Source of the DNA: Lycocorax pyrrhopterus obiensis
Lineage: Eukaryota > Chordata > Aves > Passeriformes > Paradisaeidae
DNA: 64,000 nt
Assembly: GCA_014706295.1 (NCBI GenBank)
Contig: JACSVZ010000008.1
Coordinates: 18,703,659-18,767,658 of the forward strand
Direction of reading: 5' to 3'
The notes under the pieces were generated by a model. That model saw only the letters and a program-made list of their open reading frames with translations, had not been told where the DNA came from and ran no database searches. Made by a program: the position numbers and the translations under genes. Below, one piece after another: positions 1 through 13,449 of this stretch (position 1 is the first letter of the stretch; the number at the start of each line of letters is the position of its first letter).

Positions 1-741
1 CTCAAGCAGAATAACAACTTGGAAAGGAAGCAATTTGTTTCTGTGACTCTGAATTGGGTAGTGAAAAAATAGGTTCTGTAAATTATGGTCAGTGATTAGG
101 GGGAAAGGGGCAGTGATTTAATTTTTAGTCCATAATTTTTTCGGTTTCCTGCTCTAAAGCTATCCCTTTAACTATGATAAACACATCCCGGTGATGCACC
201 CAGTATCACCAGTAATAACCTACCATGTCTAAGTGCTGGTTCTTAGAGGGAGATGATCCTCTCAAGCCCTTTGGTTGTGCTGTTAAGGGTGTGACCTGCT
301 GGCAGCTGGCCAAATCTTCATTCTTGCTTTTCAAGTAGGCCTTTCCTCCACAGATTTTAGTATGTATTTTGCCAGACTGGAGGCTAAGGAAGGACTTTGT
401 GACAGAACATATTTATGGATTTTGTTCTGAGGAAATGCTGTACGTGAACTATGACTGTTCACAATGGAGCAACCACACAGAAAGGCTTGGACTGACTGTC
501 TAAGAAAAAACAAATCCAAACCACTACATTTTCAGAGTTAAGTGACCATGGGATTTGAGCATCTTTGAGCTTTCATCACACCAGTGTTTACATGCATTAA
601 TGTGACCTGAGATGGCTGAGCCTCAGGCATGTAACTGCTACTTTTATTTATGGAGCAGTCCCAGTGGATGCAGTGCTTTGCTAAATATTTAAAGATGTTC
701 CTTTGTCCCAAAGTGCTTAGGCCTAAGATTTTCATTTATTC
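1..741. other. Noncoding stretch, no gene seen
   Basis: I see no exon or RNA gene here. Two short minus-strand open frames (331-519 and 538-735) have no recognisable domain and fit chance. The 640-735 part (CTTAGGCCTAAG and nearby text) faintly resembles degenerate sauropsid interspersed repeats, but not well enough to name a family. Confidence 0.6.
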
Positions 742-990
742 ATAGAGCTTAAGGCCAGACAGGACCATTAGATCATTCTTTCTGACCTCCTGTGTGACAC
801 TAAAAATACTCACTCAGTAACTTCTACATCAGGCCTGAGTCTTGGAGGTGAGGTGGCACAGATGGCTTAGCAGGACATCACATTTTGATTTGAATACACT
901 GAACAGTAGAAAATCCACTACATCACTTGGTAGATTGTTCCAGGGGCTGATCCTTCTTGCTATCTTTCACATAGCCTGAAACACACTAGC
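740..990 (-). repeat. Degenerate CR1 LINE 3' end, reverse orientation
   Basis: Read on the minus strand, this matches the 3' end of sauropsid CR1 non-LTR retrotransposons. Visible landmarks on the plus strand are TTCATAGA (743-750), AAGGCCAGACAGGACCATTA (753-772), TCTGACCTCCTGTGTGACAC (780-799), and further in, AAATCCACTACATCACTTGG and TAGATTGTTCCAG (about 911-943). These are in the order and spacing known for the reverse complement of CR1 tails. There is no reverse transcriptase frame, so it is a 5'-truncated, old, dead copy. The right edge is uncertain; similarity fades near 990. Family assignment rests on remembered consensus, not a search. Confidence 0.8.
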
Positions 991-2742
991 TTTAAAAAAA
1001 AAATGCCATGTACTTAAAAGAGAGGCTGATCCATTAAACACAGAGGAAGGAAAGACTTCAATGGAATTTTAGAATAAGCCTCAAACACAACTTTGTAAAA
1101 TCTTGAGGCTGAATTTCAGAAGAATAAACTTTCCCTTACCTGCTTAGAGGTCTGAAATGGGATGGACACCAGAGGTTTCACCTAAAACTGCCCCAAGCAG
1201 TTATGTGCTTCCCTGTGCTGTAGCTGTTCCTAGAAATGCTGCTTTTGTGGCTGAGCTGATCAGCTGGCTACACTTGTCCTGCCTGAGGCCAGCTTAGAAG
1301 CCAAAAATCCCAACACTATTCTAGAGGGGTCAGTTAGTCAGGTATGGAGTGTCCTAGTGCCCACAGGCAGCACTGTTCTGCTAAAAAACAGATGGCAGTG
1401 GCAGATTTTAATGCATATCAGTTTAGCTTCTCTATTTTTCAATCCTTTCCTGGTGAAGTATCAACTGTGGGTCTGAGCCAACACCCTAGGAGATTTCTGT
1501 GCTGGTGGTGAAAATGCTATACACTGAGGCACACTGATACTTTTAAAACAAAATGCCAAAACTGTGAAGTTGTGATGAGAATAGATAATAAATGATTTAA
1601 GGGCTGCATTACTTCTCAGGAGGGCACAGAATTGCCGGCAGCATTGGCAGAAATGGGAATTCCATCCACAGTAATAAAGCATCTGTATCTCTTTGTACCA
1701 ACGAGTTGAGTGGCAAGTATCTCTCAGAGCCATGCCAGTGTAATAAAGCTAATATATCAACATAAGAGAGATGCTAAGCTCTTTGAAAATAATTGCGTAG
1801 TTGGCAAGCAATAACTGTTACTCTTTATATTGCAGAGAAATAAAATTGTTTTTTTTTCTTCCCTCACTCTCCCTGCTGTGGTGCATTTAAGAAATTAAAT
1901 GCAGAAATCTACTCCTAATGCACTACTAGGTTGGAAAACTAATGACTGCAAATGGGAACAAATTCCAGAAGTGAAGGTTTCTCCCACTGCTTTTCTGTGG
2001 TTAGATTGCTCGCCTTTTGTATTTCCAACAAATATTGCTAGACAACAGCTCACATGTAAGGAAGTTCTTGATAATACCAATTTTTTAGGAAAGCTCCATG
2101 TTTGTGGTTGTTTGGGCTGTATTTTTCTCCAAATGAATTAAAAAGTGACTTTCTAGGTGAATCTGCTGCAGCTTGTTAGAGGCCTTTTTTCTGAGCTTGC
2201 AGCCAGATCATTGCTTCACGTGTGTCTTTGCTATGTATCTTTTACAGGTATGTGTGCACAATGTTTTTTACGGCCCTGTCTAAAAAGGAGAAGAAAATTA
2301 TAGAGGTTTTAAGAACTGAGTAAGCATGTAATAGGATGTTGGCATCAATCTCCTGCAGGCAAAGAGGGAAGACAAACCTGGCTGTTTATTGTCTTTTCAA
2401 ACCGGCCTTTCACATTTTGTGTACTTCATAATTGTTCACTGAAAAGCTTAGGACAAGGCTCTGCTCTTGCATCCCAGAACGAGATCTTCTACAGCTGTCT
2501 GACCTAGGCAGCCAGAAGCTGCTGCTTTCCACCTGCTGTTGACCTGTGTAGGTCTCCTTGCAAGGGCTACTAGCCCCTATGATGAGTCCTAAAGCTCGCT
2601 GGCAGAGTCCTGCTCAGGCTGTGTTTGAACTGTCGGTGGTGCCAGGAAGAGAAGCATAATGAATATTTGAGTACTCGAAAGTCTTTCACCTCCTCAAAAA
2701 CTGGGCTGTCAGAGACCCGGTGGTGGCCACCTGCCGGCTTTA

Positions 2743-2756
2743 ACACTAGAGGGAGG
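2743..2756 (+). promoter_or_regulatory. CTCF-like motif
   Basis: The bases ACACTAGAGGGAGG agree with about 12 of 14 positions of the vertebrate CTCF core (CCASYAGRKGGCRS), including the central TAGAGGG. Single motifs of this quality occur by chance in tens of kilobases, so this is a candidate only. Confidence 0.3.
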
Positions 2757-3766
2757 CATCGCATAAAAGAAATCACAAATGCTTCCAAAATAGCATAATT
2801 TAAAACGATTTATATGTCTTGGAAGGGAACAAAACGCTGATTTCTTTTTAAAGCCTCTGTTTTTATTGGAATACGTTAAGGGAGGCCTCATGTGTTGCCG
2901 AGAACGCTCTTGGCCAGAGTGAAATCCAACCCTCCTGATGAGGTGGGCAGATTCAGCCTGTGCTGCTCTGCTTTGTCTTAGCTGGGCTCTCCTGGGACAA
3001 CGCTTTGCTCCGGGCCTGGAGGTAGTGCAGCCCCTATAAATAGCCCGCTGCTGAATTGTTGTGTGAGCAGATTTTGGAGGGTGTGCCAAAGGATAAAGAA
3101 TTGTGTTGTTTTAGTTCACTTCAGACTGACACAACTCAAACTGATTTCGCTGTCTGGCTTCAGTTTGTACTCAGGGCAGAGGTCAGGAAGATGAAATGTC
3201 AGTGCTTCAATGTGTATTCATTCCTCCCTAATTTCAAGCCTATAAGCAAAGTAATTGGGATTGACTTAATGGTGGTGGCTATGTAGGGATGGTTGCTGTC
3301 CCTGAAGAGGTTTTCCCTCTCCCTCTTTGCTCCATTAGCTTGTTCTGTTGCAGCATGGATCCTGCACCATAAAAATGGGAGGTAGTGCACAGCTCCCTCC
3401 TTCATGATAGGACTTCAGTGTCTGTAAACTGCATTTTTCTACGTTGCACAAAAAGACCATAGAATAGTTATTTGTGGGCTCCACAGCAGCTGGCAGTAAC
3501 TCAGAGTTGTATAAAGCATATATTGTAGTGAGCAGAGAGTTGAGAAGGAAAGAGTGGTAAGAGAAAGGGCCCAGGAGCTCTGGGTATCCTTCCCAAATCT
3601 TTCAATGGAGATGCTTATTTCTTCTCCTAGAATTTTATCTGCCTTGACTCAGTTGGTGAGCCCAGCTACACCTAACAGGGAAAGGTGGAAAAAGTTATCT
3701 GAGGTAGTCTTTCAAGTCAGGTAGGAAAGAATTAAACACTGCTGAAGGGGCAGGAGAGGCAGAGCT

Positions 3767-3845
3767 GAGATGTGCAAGTGGGGACAGAAACAGATGTGAG
3801 AAGGAGATGTGTAGATGGGGACCAGAGAGGAAAGAACAGATGTGA
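3767..3845. repeat. Imperfect direct repeat, purine-rich
   Basis: Two copies are visible: 3767-3799 and 3804-3845. Both begin GAGATGTG and end ACAGATGTGA, with a shared GGGGAC in between. The second copy is about nine bases longer in its middle. This looks like an old local duplication that has since diverged. Confidence 0.6.
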
Positions 3846-6719
3846 AGAGTGAGGGAAGGCCTGTTATGAAATCTGGGGACCAGAATTAATTGCTGATCAG
3901 GACACTGCAGAGATGTGTGGGTGGCTGCTTTGAGTGAACTTAAATCTTTGCATTTTGAGGTGTAGCACACATGCTGATGAGTTCAGGTGCTCAAAGGTCA
4001 CTGAGATGGAGGTCTTGAGAGACAGGTCTGTTGTCAGAGGGTGCAAACTACAGACTCTTCAAATGGATGACAGGAATTTAAAAGAATAATAAAATGTGCG
4101 AATTGCAGCTATAAAGACTGTTTAGAGTTACTTTAACTGTTCCGTGAATTTATCCTTTAACAAGTTCCAGGCAGTGCCTCTCATCCTTTTGGCAACACTT
4201 AAAGTGTCCTGAGTCTCTGCTGGAGTAGGACTTGGTCCACTGTTCCTGTTGCATCATGCTGCTCCGTCAGACTGCTTCTAATAAAGGAACTTTCACTGTG
4301 TCTGTCTGCAGTTTCATTCTGCTGAATGCCTTGGATACCTCATCATCTGTGTTTCTCACCAAAGGCCTTGAGATATGTTTTGTTAAACAGCTAAAAGAAA
4401 ATTGCATTGGGAAAGCTGCTGATGTAGTTCCTTTTGCCTTTCAGAACATAATCCAGCAGATTTGTAGTTATTATAGCAGATCTCTGTTTAGAGCAAGGAA
4501 GATTTCTCAAGGTGCTGTTTAAAACTTCCTGGTTTGTGCTGCAGATTGTTAATCAGTCCATGACAGCATAAATAAAATTAGAGGGTTTAATTAAAACTAA
4601 TGAATGAGTGAATGGAGAATACACAGTGTGTTTCACTTGTAGTGCACTGGTGCTGTGAATAATTAAAATGTCACAGAGTAGATGTCTTAGTAAAATTGTT
4701 AGAGTTGCAAAAATAGAGGCCCCTGGACTTTGGTAGTTTGAGAAGGTTTTGCTCTTTAAATTGGTTGAAATACATTTATATAAGTTAGGGGAAAATAAAA
4801 AAATATATACTACTCTGATTTTTATTAGGATGGAGTCAAAGTTGGAAGCTTGGTGCCAAACAAACCCCACTGCATTTTGGATAGGTTTGCATGTCTCTGA
4901 AGATCTAACTGTGTTCATACCATATTAATCCTACAACCATATCACCCAGGGGATTAGTTTCCTCTTTTGACTCATCTGTGACTCTATTTCTTGCAAAGTA
5001 AACTTATTATTACCAGCTATTATATTGTTGTTACTTGTTAATGTTCCATCTACTCAAATCACAAACATTCTTTTGATTTAAACCCAAACCTGAACCACAA
5101 GCTGAACTGGATTTGCCTCTGGCTCAGATTTGGTTTATATGACGTGGTCAAATACCAGGCCAAGAAAATAATTTTATCTGGACTGTTTTAAATAGATCTG
5201 GGGGGCATGAGGTGAGAATTAGAAAGATGAGACGAAGAGGCTGATCAGACTGTTGTAAAGCTTGGGATTACATACTAGACCCTGAATGTAAATTCTCAGA
5301 ATAATGTGAAAACATCTTTCATCTTCCTGCTTTACAGTGGCTTGCTGTTGCCTGTGGTACGATGTGCTTTATACCACCCCTCTGTGACTTATTCTGAGGT
5401 TGGTGTTCTCCTTCTCGTCTCTGGACCTTTCCCCAGATCTGTTCTGCTGACCCTATGACATCTTCTGAGGCAAGGAACCTGTTGGAACATGGAATAGGAT
5501 CTGGATAAATGTTCTGGCTGCTGACATCACTGATGAAATGGTAATGCCCCCGCAGCCTGCTTACTGTGTCAGAATGACCCAAGGTGAGCATCAGTGAGGG
5601 ACCTTACTCAGCATAGGGGTTTAACTACGTGTGTTGGGAGGTTTAAAAGGTACTATACCTCCATTAGATGCCTCTAGAGGCCATGACCTAATGGTAGGCA
5701 GTACTGGATGCAAGTTAGAGTGGAGTGAAAAGGTGAAAATCATCCATGAAGTGTCGATGCTGTTGCTATCCTAGCTCTGTATCACGAAATTTCTTGTGAC
5801 GACTGAATAAATATTGAGAATTTCCACCAATTTAGCCTGGTAGGTCAAGATGAGAAGAACAGTGCAAGCTTCCAAGTGGCACTGTGGAGTGTTCCATGAC
5901 CGGACTGGGTATACAGAGCCGCACTACTAACAATATATACAATATATTCCCTCTCAAAGCTTGGCTGCCTGTTTAGCAGATCAGACCAGATTATGACAAT
6001 GGTCCCCCTGAGCCTCAAACATTTATAAAGGAAGAAGCAGACTTTGCCAGGAACTCAAATGATTTCCTAATGTCATATGGAATATAATTTAAAAGTATGG
6101 CATAACTCTAACCTGTTCACCATCGGCTTAATGCTTTGGCATTGAGAGTCATGTGAAAAAAGGAGTCTCAAAAATGCATTTCTTTCAGAAGAAAAGATTT
6201 TGAAGAATATGGTGGTTTTCTACTTAAAGTTTTCTTTTCCCATGTATGTTTTTGGGCTATTTTGGTCCAAAATTCAAATATTTTGGAAGCAGAACGTTGA
6301 GAGACTAACTAAGAAAGAACTTAATTCTCCCTGCATATCACTTTGAATGTATTTGAGTTGAGGGAAGTTATACTACAGAAAATGTGGGCCTTTCAATTAT
6401 GCTCTAAATCCCAAATATCTATACATTGTCAAAACAGACTAGATTTTATGGCTCAGACTATAGCATTATGAGCCTTTGCTATTTGGTTTAAAAAAATAAA
6501 AATTAATAACCAACAATTAGAGTTAATTAGGTATGCTCAATTCTGCTCATAAATTGTACTGATTTATGTGAGTTCTTCAACTTTAATAGTTACATTATAA
6601 CTCACTGCAAATTAACAATAATCACAAGTGCAACTGAGGAAAAATCTTCCCACTGGTTACTTTGAGATTCAGTTTCAATTAAAGTGTTTGGTACTCTTTT
6701 TCAATCAACCAGGGCTTGG

Positions 6720-6825
6720 ATCCTGCTCCTGGTGACATCACTGTAAATCTGGGGTGAGGTTTTTATGAAGTTAATGGCATTACTCCAGATTTACATAGAT
6801 TTTGCCAAAAGCAAAATAGAGTCCA
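6720..6825. repeat. Ancient palindromic interspersed repeat fragment
   Basis: A hairpin-forming core is directly visible: the left arm 6743-6757 (GTAAATCTGGGGTGA) pairs with the right arm 6779-6794 (ATTACTCCAGATTTAC) apart from about two mismatches, around a loop of about 20 bases. The text CTGGTGACATCACTG before it, AAGTTAATGGCATTACTCC inside it and the GTAAATCTGG-type arms are typical of an old palindromic repeat widely scattered in reptile and bird genomes, possibly a nonautonomous DNA transposon. I cannot name the exact family. Confidence 0.5.
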
Positions 6826-7485
6826 TCTACTAAAGCGTTCCCTTATCTTCAAAGGGAATTGGTTTCATCTGTAATAAAATATCTCAGGGCAGCCTAGGCT
6901 AAGCCTAGTTATTTGGCTTCACTGAGCTGCTTTGTGTGAATGAACTTTTTGAGATTTGAGCCTAAAATGTTGAAATCCATAAACAACCTTCCCTGCACTA
7001 CACTAGAGCAGATCCAGGCTCTACAGAGCCTCTGCTAAGATGCTTTTCATTACGACAATATGAAGTTATGGTTGCGAAAGTTTGTTGGGTTTTTCATAAG
7101 AACACATGTAAAAACTTGCATTTCCTAAATTCCAGAGGCTGACAAATATGATTAGAATATAGCCAGAAACAGGCAGACACAATGTGTTTGGGGTCCTGTT
7201 CATGCTGGTCTGTTTTTGCAAGGGATCACTCTAATTAGCTGTATTCTCTTGCTGTATATATCAAACAGTTCTTTTTTCCAATTGTGGATCAATCAGTTAC
7301 ATTATTGGTTTATTTTCTTAGTTAATTTTCAAGTACTCAAGAGGCAGAACTTCAGATCAAGATTCCTCAGAGAATAGTTCTATGTTTTTAACTTAGGTTT
7401 GTTGAGTTTAATGCTTGCTACAGTGTAAGTCACATAGTGTATACTTTTAGAATGTAGGAGCTCTGGCTTGTATTTTGCCACATGG
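6826..7485. other. Noncoding stretch, nothing notable
   Basis: AT-rich single-copy-looking DNA with no open frame of note, no tandem repeat and no recognisable interspersed element. Confidence 0.6.
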
Positions 7486-8065
7486 TTAGGCAGCAATACC
7501 TTTGTTTAGGTGTCTACAAAAGCTATTGCTATGCTTTCCTTCAGGGCACAGTAGGAACTCTGAGCCAGTAGGTCCTGCATTAAAATATATGTCCTTGCTC
7601 AGTCTTGTCAGGATGTTGGCACACTTCTTCCCCATTCCTATATCTTGCTGCAAGAACAAGATGAAGTAGATCAAGTGTTGGTTCACAGAGCCCAAGATTT
7701 TTCCTGGTGGAAGCTTTGCATCCTTTCGCTGCATGGGAATGTTGGCATGGTGCAGCTTTTCCCTCACGGTCAGGTAGGATGTGTGATACTCCTGGAAATG
7801 TCTGTCTTACAGAGTATCAGTATCAGTGTAGGGAACATGATCCTCTCAGAACTTCTGGGTGAGGGTAGATGGCTGCACCATGCAATGCACTGTCAGGCTG
7901 GACAAAGGATGCCTGGGGGTAGGCTGCTGACACAATATGACCTTGTCAGCGTTCAGTAAACTTTCAAGATGAGCAGGCTGAGCTAGCAGATCTAGGAACT
8001 CATAGCTCCTGCATCAGAAGGAAGCTTGCAAGAATTTTTTCATCATATACATGAACAACCATGGA
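7486..8065 (-). pseudogene. Possible decayed coding sequence (unidentified)
   Basis: On the minus strand an open frame of 93 codons ends with a stop at about 7486. Reading on upstream of its first Met, the same frame stays open back to about 7830 (it includes HFQEYHTSYLTVREKLHH) before reaching a stop. Farther upstream the protein-like text continues only by switching frame, for example HGAAIYPHPEV near 7880 and VVHVYDEKILASFLLMQEL near 8000-8060, with stops between. That pattern would fit a frameshifted processed pseudogene. Against it: I recognise no family, no poly-A tail is clear on the 7486 side, and a plus-strand frame (7645-7959) is open over the same bases, which points to chance stop depletion. 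Treat as speculative. Confidence 0.18.
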
Positions 8066-11000
8066 GTGAAGAGGAGAGAATTCCTTTGATTGTGTGGGAT
8101 CCACCTCTGACTGTTAGGGAAACTTTTGTGTTCTCTGAATGTTATGGATAACGATACGCTGTTTTACAGTCCTCTCTGTAGAGTTGCTGGGGACAACATT
8201 CATTTATAACTGGAAGTATTATGACAATGTTAAACCCTAAAATCTAGACTAAATATCGAAGAACTTAATAACAGCTAAATTTATTACAGTTAAGTCAGCC
8301 TAAAGAAACATCAGAAGGCCTGTAGAATGGGGTACATCCAACCATGATATACCCAAACCTGGGAGAATAACATGTGAGGAATAATCTTAGATTCTTGTAT
8401 CTGAAAGATAAAGACAAAGAACAATAAGGAAAGTAAAACACTGGGGCAGAGGTCTAGAGCATTTCAGATATGTCCATCCTTAGTGTGTAACTGGAATTGC
8501 CCTTGTTGCACCTTGTGTATTGCTGCTCATAGTATTCATCTGGTTTTAGACTGTTTATGCCAGCATGCCATGGAGTCATGCAGCTGTGAATCAACTCCAA
8601 TAACTAGAGTAGGATCAATACCTAATTCTATGAAGAAATCCTCTTAAAAAGGGCAGGAGACCAAAGCTGGGATTAATAGAGTCTTCCAGTGTACACCTCC
8701 AATTGCACATCAGAGAGTTGTCAGTATCCCTGATAAAATTTACACTGCCTCAAAAGCACAAACCTCAGCAGTACGGAAAGTGAAAGCAGTTTTGAAATGA
8801 TCTGTGCTAGAGTGATTCCCTCCACAATAGGCCTAAGCTAAACCAAACTGATGCTTTTTATACAAATGATTATAAATAGAAGCCAAAATTTTGTCATACC
8901 AATAGTGCAAACTTAACATATTGGCCCCTTGGTGTCATTTGAAGAAAATTAATGCAGGGGGCCAAAGAGACAGAGTCTGCAATATGTAATGCTCCAGAGA
9001 CATAGCTGAGATTTTGTTCCTAGTGTAGCAGAAATAAATGCTCTTGGCAAGTCATAGGGGAGGAACAAGACGTGCATAAGTAAGATTAATCAGTAAAGCC
9101 AGCATCTATCTCATGAGTCATATCTGACATCAAAAAGGCCAAGGTTGTTGCATGTTAAATTTGTGCTACTACAGGAAAGGAAAATAACAAAGAATCTCTT
9201 GTGAAAATTGTGCTGTAGATTTGGATAACTGGGAAGCACTAGAGAAAATGGAGGCAGGGGATGAAGTGGGGGCTTCTCTTTCCTGTCTCAATAGAAAACT
9301 ACATGTGAAATCATGGCACAAGTAAAAGCAGTGACAATGCTCCTGTGGCTTTTAGCAGGGTCAGGTCCTGCACATGGTTTGTATATACTGGTTTACAGTG
9401 GAAGGGCAGAATTTTGCGGCCTTTTCTTAGGTAAACTCTCAGAGAACTAAGAAGGAATGATGATGGGGCAAAAAGCCTCTCTCTGCTGAAAATGCTAGAT
9501 CTGTTAAATCAGAGGCAAGAGAATTTTTCCTCAGTGAAGGTCAAATAGGCTTTTGTGAGCTGCCGTTGTGTGACTGAATAACGAGAGGACTGGGGAGAAA
9601 GAAGCCAAATGTGCCTGAGTGTGCAGTTGTGGCCCCCAGGCTGCAGGTTCCCGGCTCACCTCCCCTTCCTGTACTGTGTGCAGAAGTGACCTGACGCAGA
9701 AGTGCCTCTTCTCGTGTGCGCTGAGCAGTGATGCCTCAGCGCGTACTGCTTTGCCTCCCCTTGCAGCAAACCGCTGTGCTGGCTGTCTGCCCTTTCTGCA
9801 AGGACAGGGAGGTGTGAAGGACAGAAAATGGGTTTCTGAAGCACTGTTCTCTGTTTCACTCCTAGATTTCCTGGCACAGTCAAACTTTGTGACGGACTGG
9901 ACATGTTTTTGCTGTTCATCAAGGACAGCTCTCAACAGGGTCCAAAAGAAAGCACATCAGCACAACCAAAAGGTGTTATTTCAGCATATGAGACAGAGAT
10001 ACCTATTTTAAAGAGTATGTTGAATGGGACAGATACAAGGTCTCTATCTGTTTACTGCTTTTTTCCCACTGGTCCCTTCTGCCATCAGTTTACTGGGTCT
10101 TACTTTCAGAGCTTAGTGGACTTGTCAGGCACAAGCCACCCTCACTGGTAATAAGAAAGGGGGCAGTGCTTTCAGCATAGATGACTGTCAGTTGACGGAA
10201 GGACTGCACTTCCTCCTGGAGAATCACATTTCGAGCTTCTGCCGAGACCATGCAGCTCAGTGGTGCTCCCACATGGGCCCACATGTCAAGGCACAATCTG
10301 GCTCTGTTAGTTTCGTGGCAGCAGTTGCCTAGGCAGATTCCCCCAGGATTGAAATGAGAGACCTCCTGTGCTGAAAGCACTTGGGTCTGTCCAGACTGAG
10401 CTAAAGTGGGCTCTGCAATTAAGGTTTGTAATGGCTTATATCCTTGGGGAAATGACCGCAGGGTTCAGGACGTGGATGAACAAAGGCTGGCCAAGCAGTT
10501 GAAGTGGCCACACAGGTGTCAAGTGTTGAGAATACTGGGCACCAGGGCAGGAGGGTGGGTGGATAGGGGTCCCCATTTCATTTGGAATCATACGTAAAGT
10601 ACTGTGGAAGAACATTTGTTGCTGCAGTATCAAACCCAGGCTGGAATTTTTTCTTGGTCTCTGTGATAAAAATGCTGTCCTGCTCCTCTCTGGCAGAGGG
10701 AAAGCTAACACTTCAGGGCGTTCTCCCTTTTTGTTCAAATACATTTTTCACTTGCGAGTTTCCCCAGAACAGGAAAACAAAGTGGCACCCTAATACAGTT
10801 TAGAGATCAACGACCACACAGGAAAAATAGGACTCAGTGGAATAAAATCAGAAGGGGAAAGTATACCCTGCTTGTGCTACAAACTCATCGTGTGAAGCAC
10901 TTCAAAAGGGTTTTGGATACTGATGCGAGTAAGGAAGAAACCATCACCCACCGGGTCCTACAAGATGGGGAAGAGGTGGAAGGTGCAGCAGGGCTGGCAG

Positions 11001-13449
11001 AGGAGCCAGCGGTAGTGCCAGCAGGCCGAGCAGCCCCAGCCAGTTGGCCGGCCTGAGCCCGAGGGCCTGCTCATGTTTTGGCTGTGGCAGAGTGCCAGGC
11101 TCGCTCCCCACGTGTGCATTTACAAGGCACCAGTGCCCAGTTTGTTTGGATGCAAGGGGATGCTTTGCGAGCACTGCACCCAAACTGGCATGCGGATAGG
11201 GAGCTTTATAAAAGCAGCAAGGCTTAAGGCAAGCTCTTGTGTGTGTGGGAGCTGTTGGTGGAGGAATGTGCTAGCTGTCTGCTGCTCACTCATTCATACT
11301 AAGTATTCTAAATAGAAAATGCAGACAAGAGGGAATGGCTGCCAAGTGCATTGCTAGATAAAAGATGTAAGGATTGAGTGAAAGGTGAGGTTGTGTATCA
11401 GTCATTTAAAGGTTAAAATCATGCCGTAATTTGCTATGCAGTTTCAGGAACTTCCGAATACAGATTATATTGGCAAGATGACCTGTCATGTTAAGAACAT
11501 GCAATTAAAGCTCTTTTATCTTCAAGTAATGAGGATGAAAACATGATAAATATGGTAGGTCTGGACTGAAAAGTCACCATCACCCAGCCCTGCCCTGGCA
11601 AGTTGTGAGAAGAAAGTCCCATTCATATGGTTAACATATGGATTTGTGCAGTGAAGGGACCTGTTAGATATCCTGAAGTTTGTTTCTTAGTCTTTGTAGA
11701 GCCACTCTGTGCTCCTTGGAGGGAACGAATGGATACGTGTGAGTGCTGATAAACTTTCCTGCTCCTGGAGTCCCTGCACAGTGCAAGTGCCTTGGGACAG
11801 ACTACTTGCCCTGGGTTAGAAAGTTCGGTGACTTGTGCCTCCCTGTTTTCTGGTCTAGCTTTGTGTTGTCTCATAGCAGAGACATCCTCTGCTCTGCAGC
11901 TGTCATAACACTTGCAAACCACCCACTCTTCACAGGAGCAATTACATGTAACCCAACCCCTTGCCGTGTGTGCAAGCTGATCTCTCCCACTGCCCTAACT
12001 CAGGCTCCAGAATCCCTTTGTTTTGCAGCGCTGTCACCTCTATAGCAATCGCAGCAGACCAGCTTCATTATTTTCCAATTTGTGCTCTGGGCTCTGAGAC
12101 CTCAGACCTGCTGGCCTTCTCCCAGTGGAATTCCACTTAGGCAGCTCAGACAGGGTGCTTTTTGCTGGACATTCCCTCGCCTGCCTCTTTTGGAGTAACT
12201 TACAGGCTGAGTTATCTTTCTCCTAATTCTGTCAATTTATTTGTCAGCCATAACTTTTGCTTCTGATTTTGTCTCCTCTCTACCCCACAGCAGAAATTTG
12301 CCATAGGGTTTACCTTATTGGTGCTGATTTATTTTAACACTTGTTGCAGTTTACCATGGCTCTCCTTTCCATTCCTGCACTGCCACATCCCCTGCTGTGT
12401 TCTGTGCCAGTTTGAATGGGGATCATGGGGAAGAGCCCCAACAAAAGAGGACCCCTCTCTTTCATATGAAGTCCGGTTAGTTTTGTAATTTTTCCTGTGC
12501 TTTTAAATCAGGAAATTTGCTAAGGTGGGCAGGCCTTTGGGGCTGCAGTTGTTGCCACTGTCAGATTTACTTTCCCATCCAGTGTTTGATTTGAGCTGAG
12601 ATGTTCTGATTGGAATCTGGATTTTGGTTTCTCTGAAGTTCGACATTTGTATCCACTACAAAATTAGCTCCCCTCCTGAAAAAAAGAAAATTAATAAAAA
12701 AAGTCCAAACACAACCATTAACATATTTCTTTCTAGAAAAAATATGTACTAAATATTTATGATAGACCAGAACAGCTTTTCTGTTTCGTCGGAAACTTCC
12801 ATTTTAGTTCAAACCAAAACACAGTCTATACTGGTTATTTAATTGATTGATATCACAGATAGTTAGTTAACAATTATGGCCAATAAGTTTTATTTAACCA
12901 ACTTTGTGCAGCTTCTGCAAAAACTCTTTGGAAAACTACTGGAGCTGGAAATGCTCCAGAGACCACTTGTGATAGAAGTGGTCCTCCTGTGACTCGCTGC
13001 TTGGGCAGTTCAGAGCCTTTCTCATGTCCAGTCAAGACCTGAATCACTGGCTTTGCTTTGGGAAACTGAACTGGGTTACCTGCAGCAGTGTCTTTGCTGT
13101 GGGGCTGTGTGCCTCTCTTAAGTTTGTACCACAGACCGGTCCCTCTGAGCTTGCTGGAGGTGGACACTGGGCAAGACTTTTCAACCAATTTGACTTCTAA
13201 TGAGCATTTCCAGGAGACCACCAGTGCCACAGAGTTTGGTGGTGACCTGGGTCAGCCTCCCTGGGCAAAAGGACAGCATTAATTTAATTTTTATGCCTTC
13301 ATGGTGTTTCTAATAAACACAACTGGCAATTAGGCAAAAGGTAGTGAAAAGCTGCTTAAGATTTCTTTCCTGTTTCTCTGGCCAAAAGTGTTAGCCAGCT
13401 GTAATGAAAGTGTTCCCCAGGGAGAGGTGTTTTGGAGTTAAAAGTAGGA
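8066..13449. other. Noncoding stretch, no gene seen
   Basis: No supported gene. Between 9530 and 10010 there are overlapping open frames of 130 and 134 codons on opposite strands. Both are in a somewhat GC-richer patch and have no motifs, so I read them as chance. 10970-11200 is also GC-richer. The remainder is ordinary noncoding text. Confidence 0.6.

Larger units (their letters stand above)
991..6719. other. Noncoding stretch, no gene seen
   Basis: Nothing in this block reads as an exon. Open frames are at most about 126 codons (2709-3089, minus) and have no known motifs. It contains an imperfect purine-rich direct repeat near 3767-3845, a CTCF-like site near 2743, and a 12-base perfect palindrome GCCTCTAGAGGC near 5669. 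AT-rich text dominates from 6050 to 6700. Confidence 0.6.

Noticed and set aside
9531..10011. Opposing open frames of 134 and 130 codons
   Set aside because: Both strands are open in the same GC-richer patch, a usual chance effect; neither translation has a motif.
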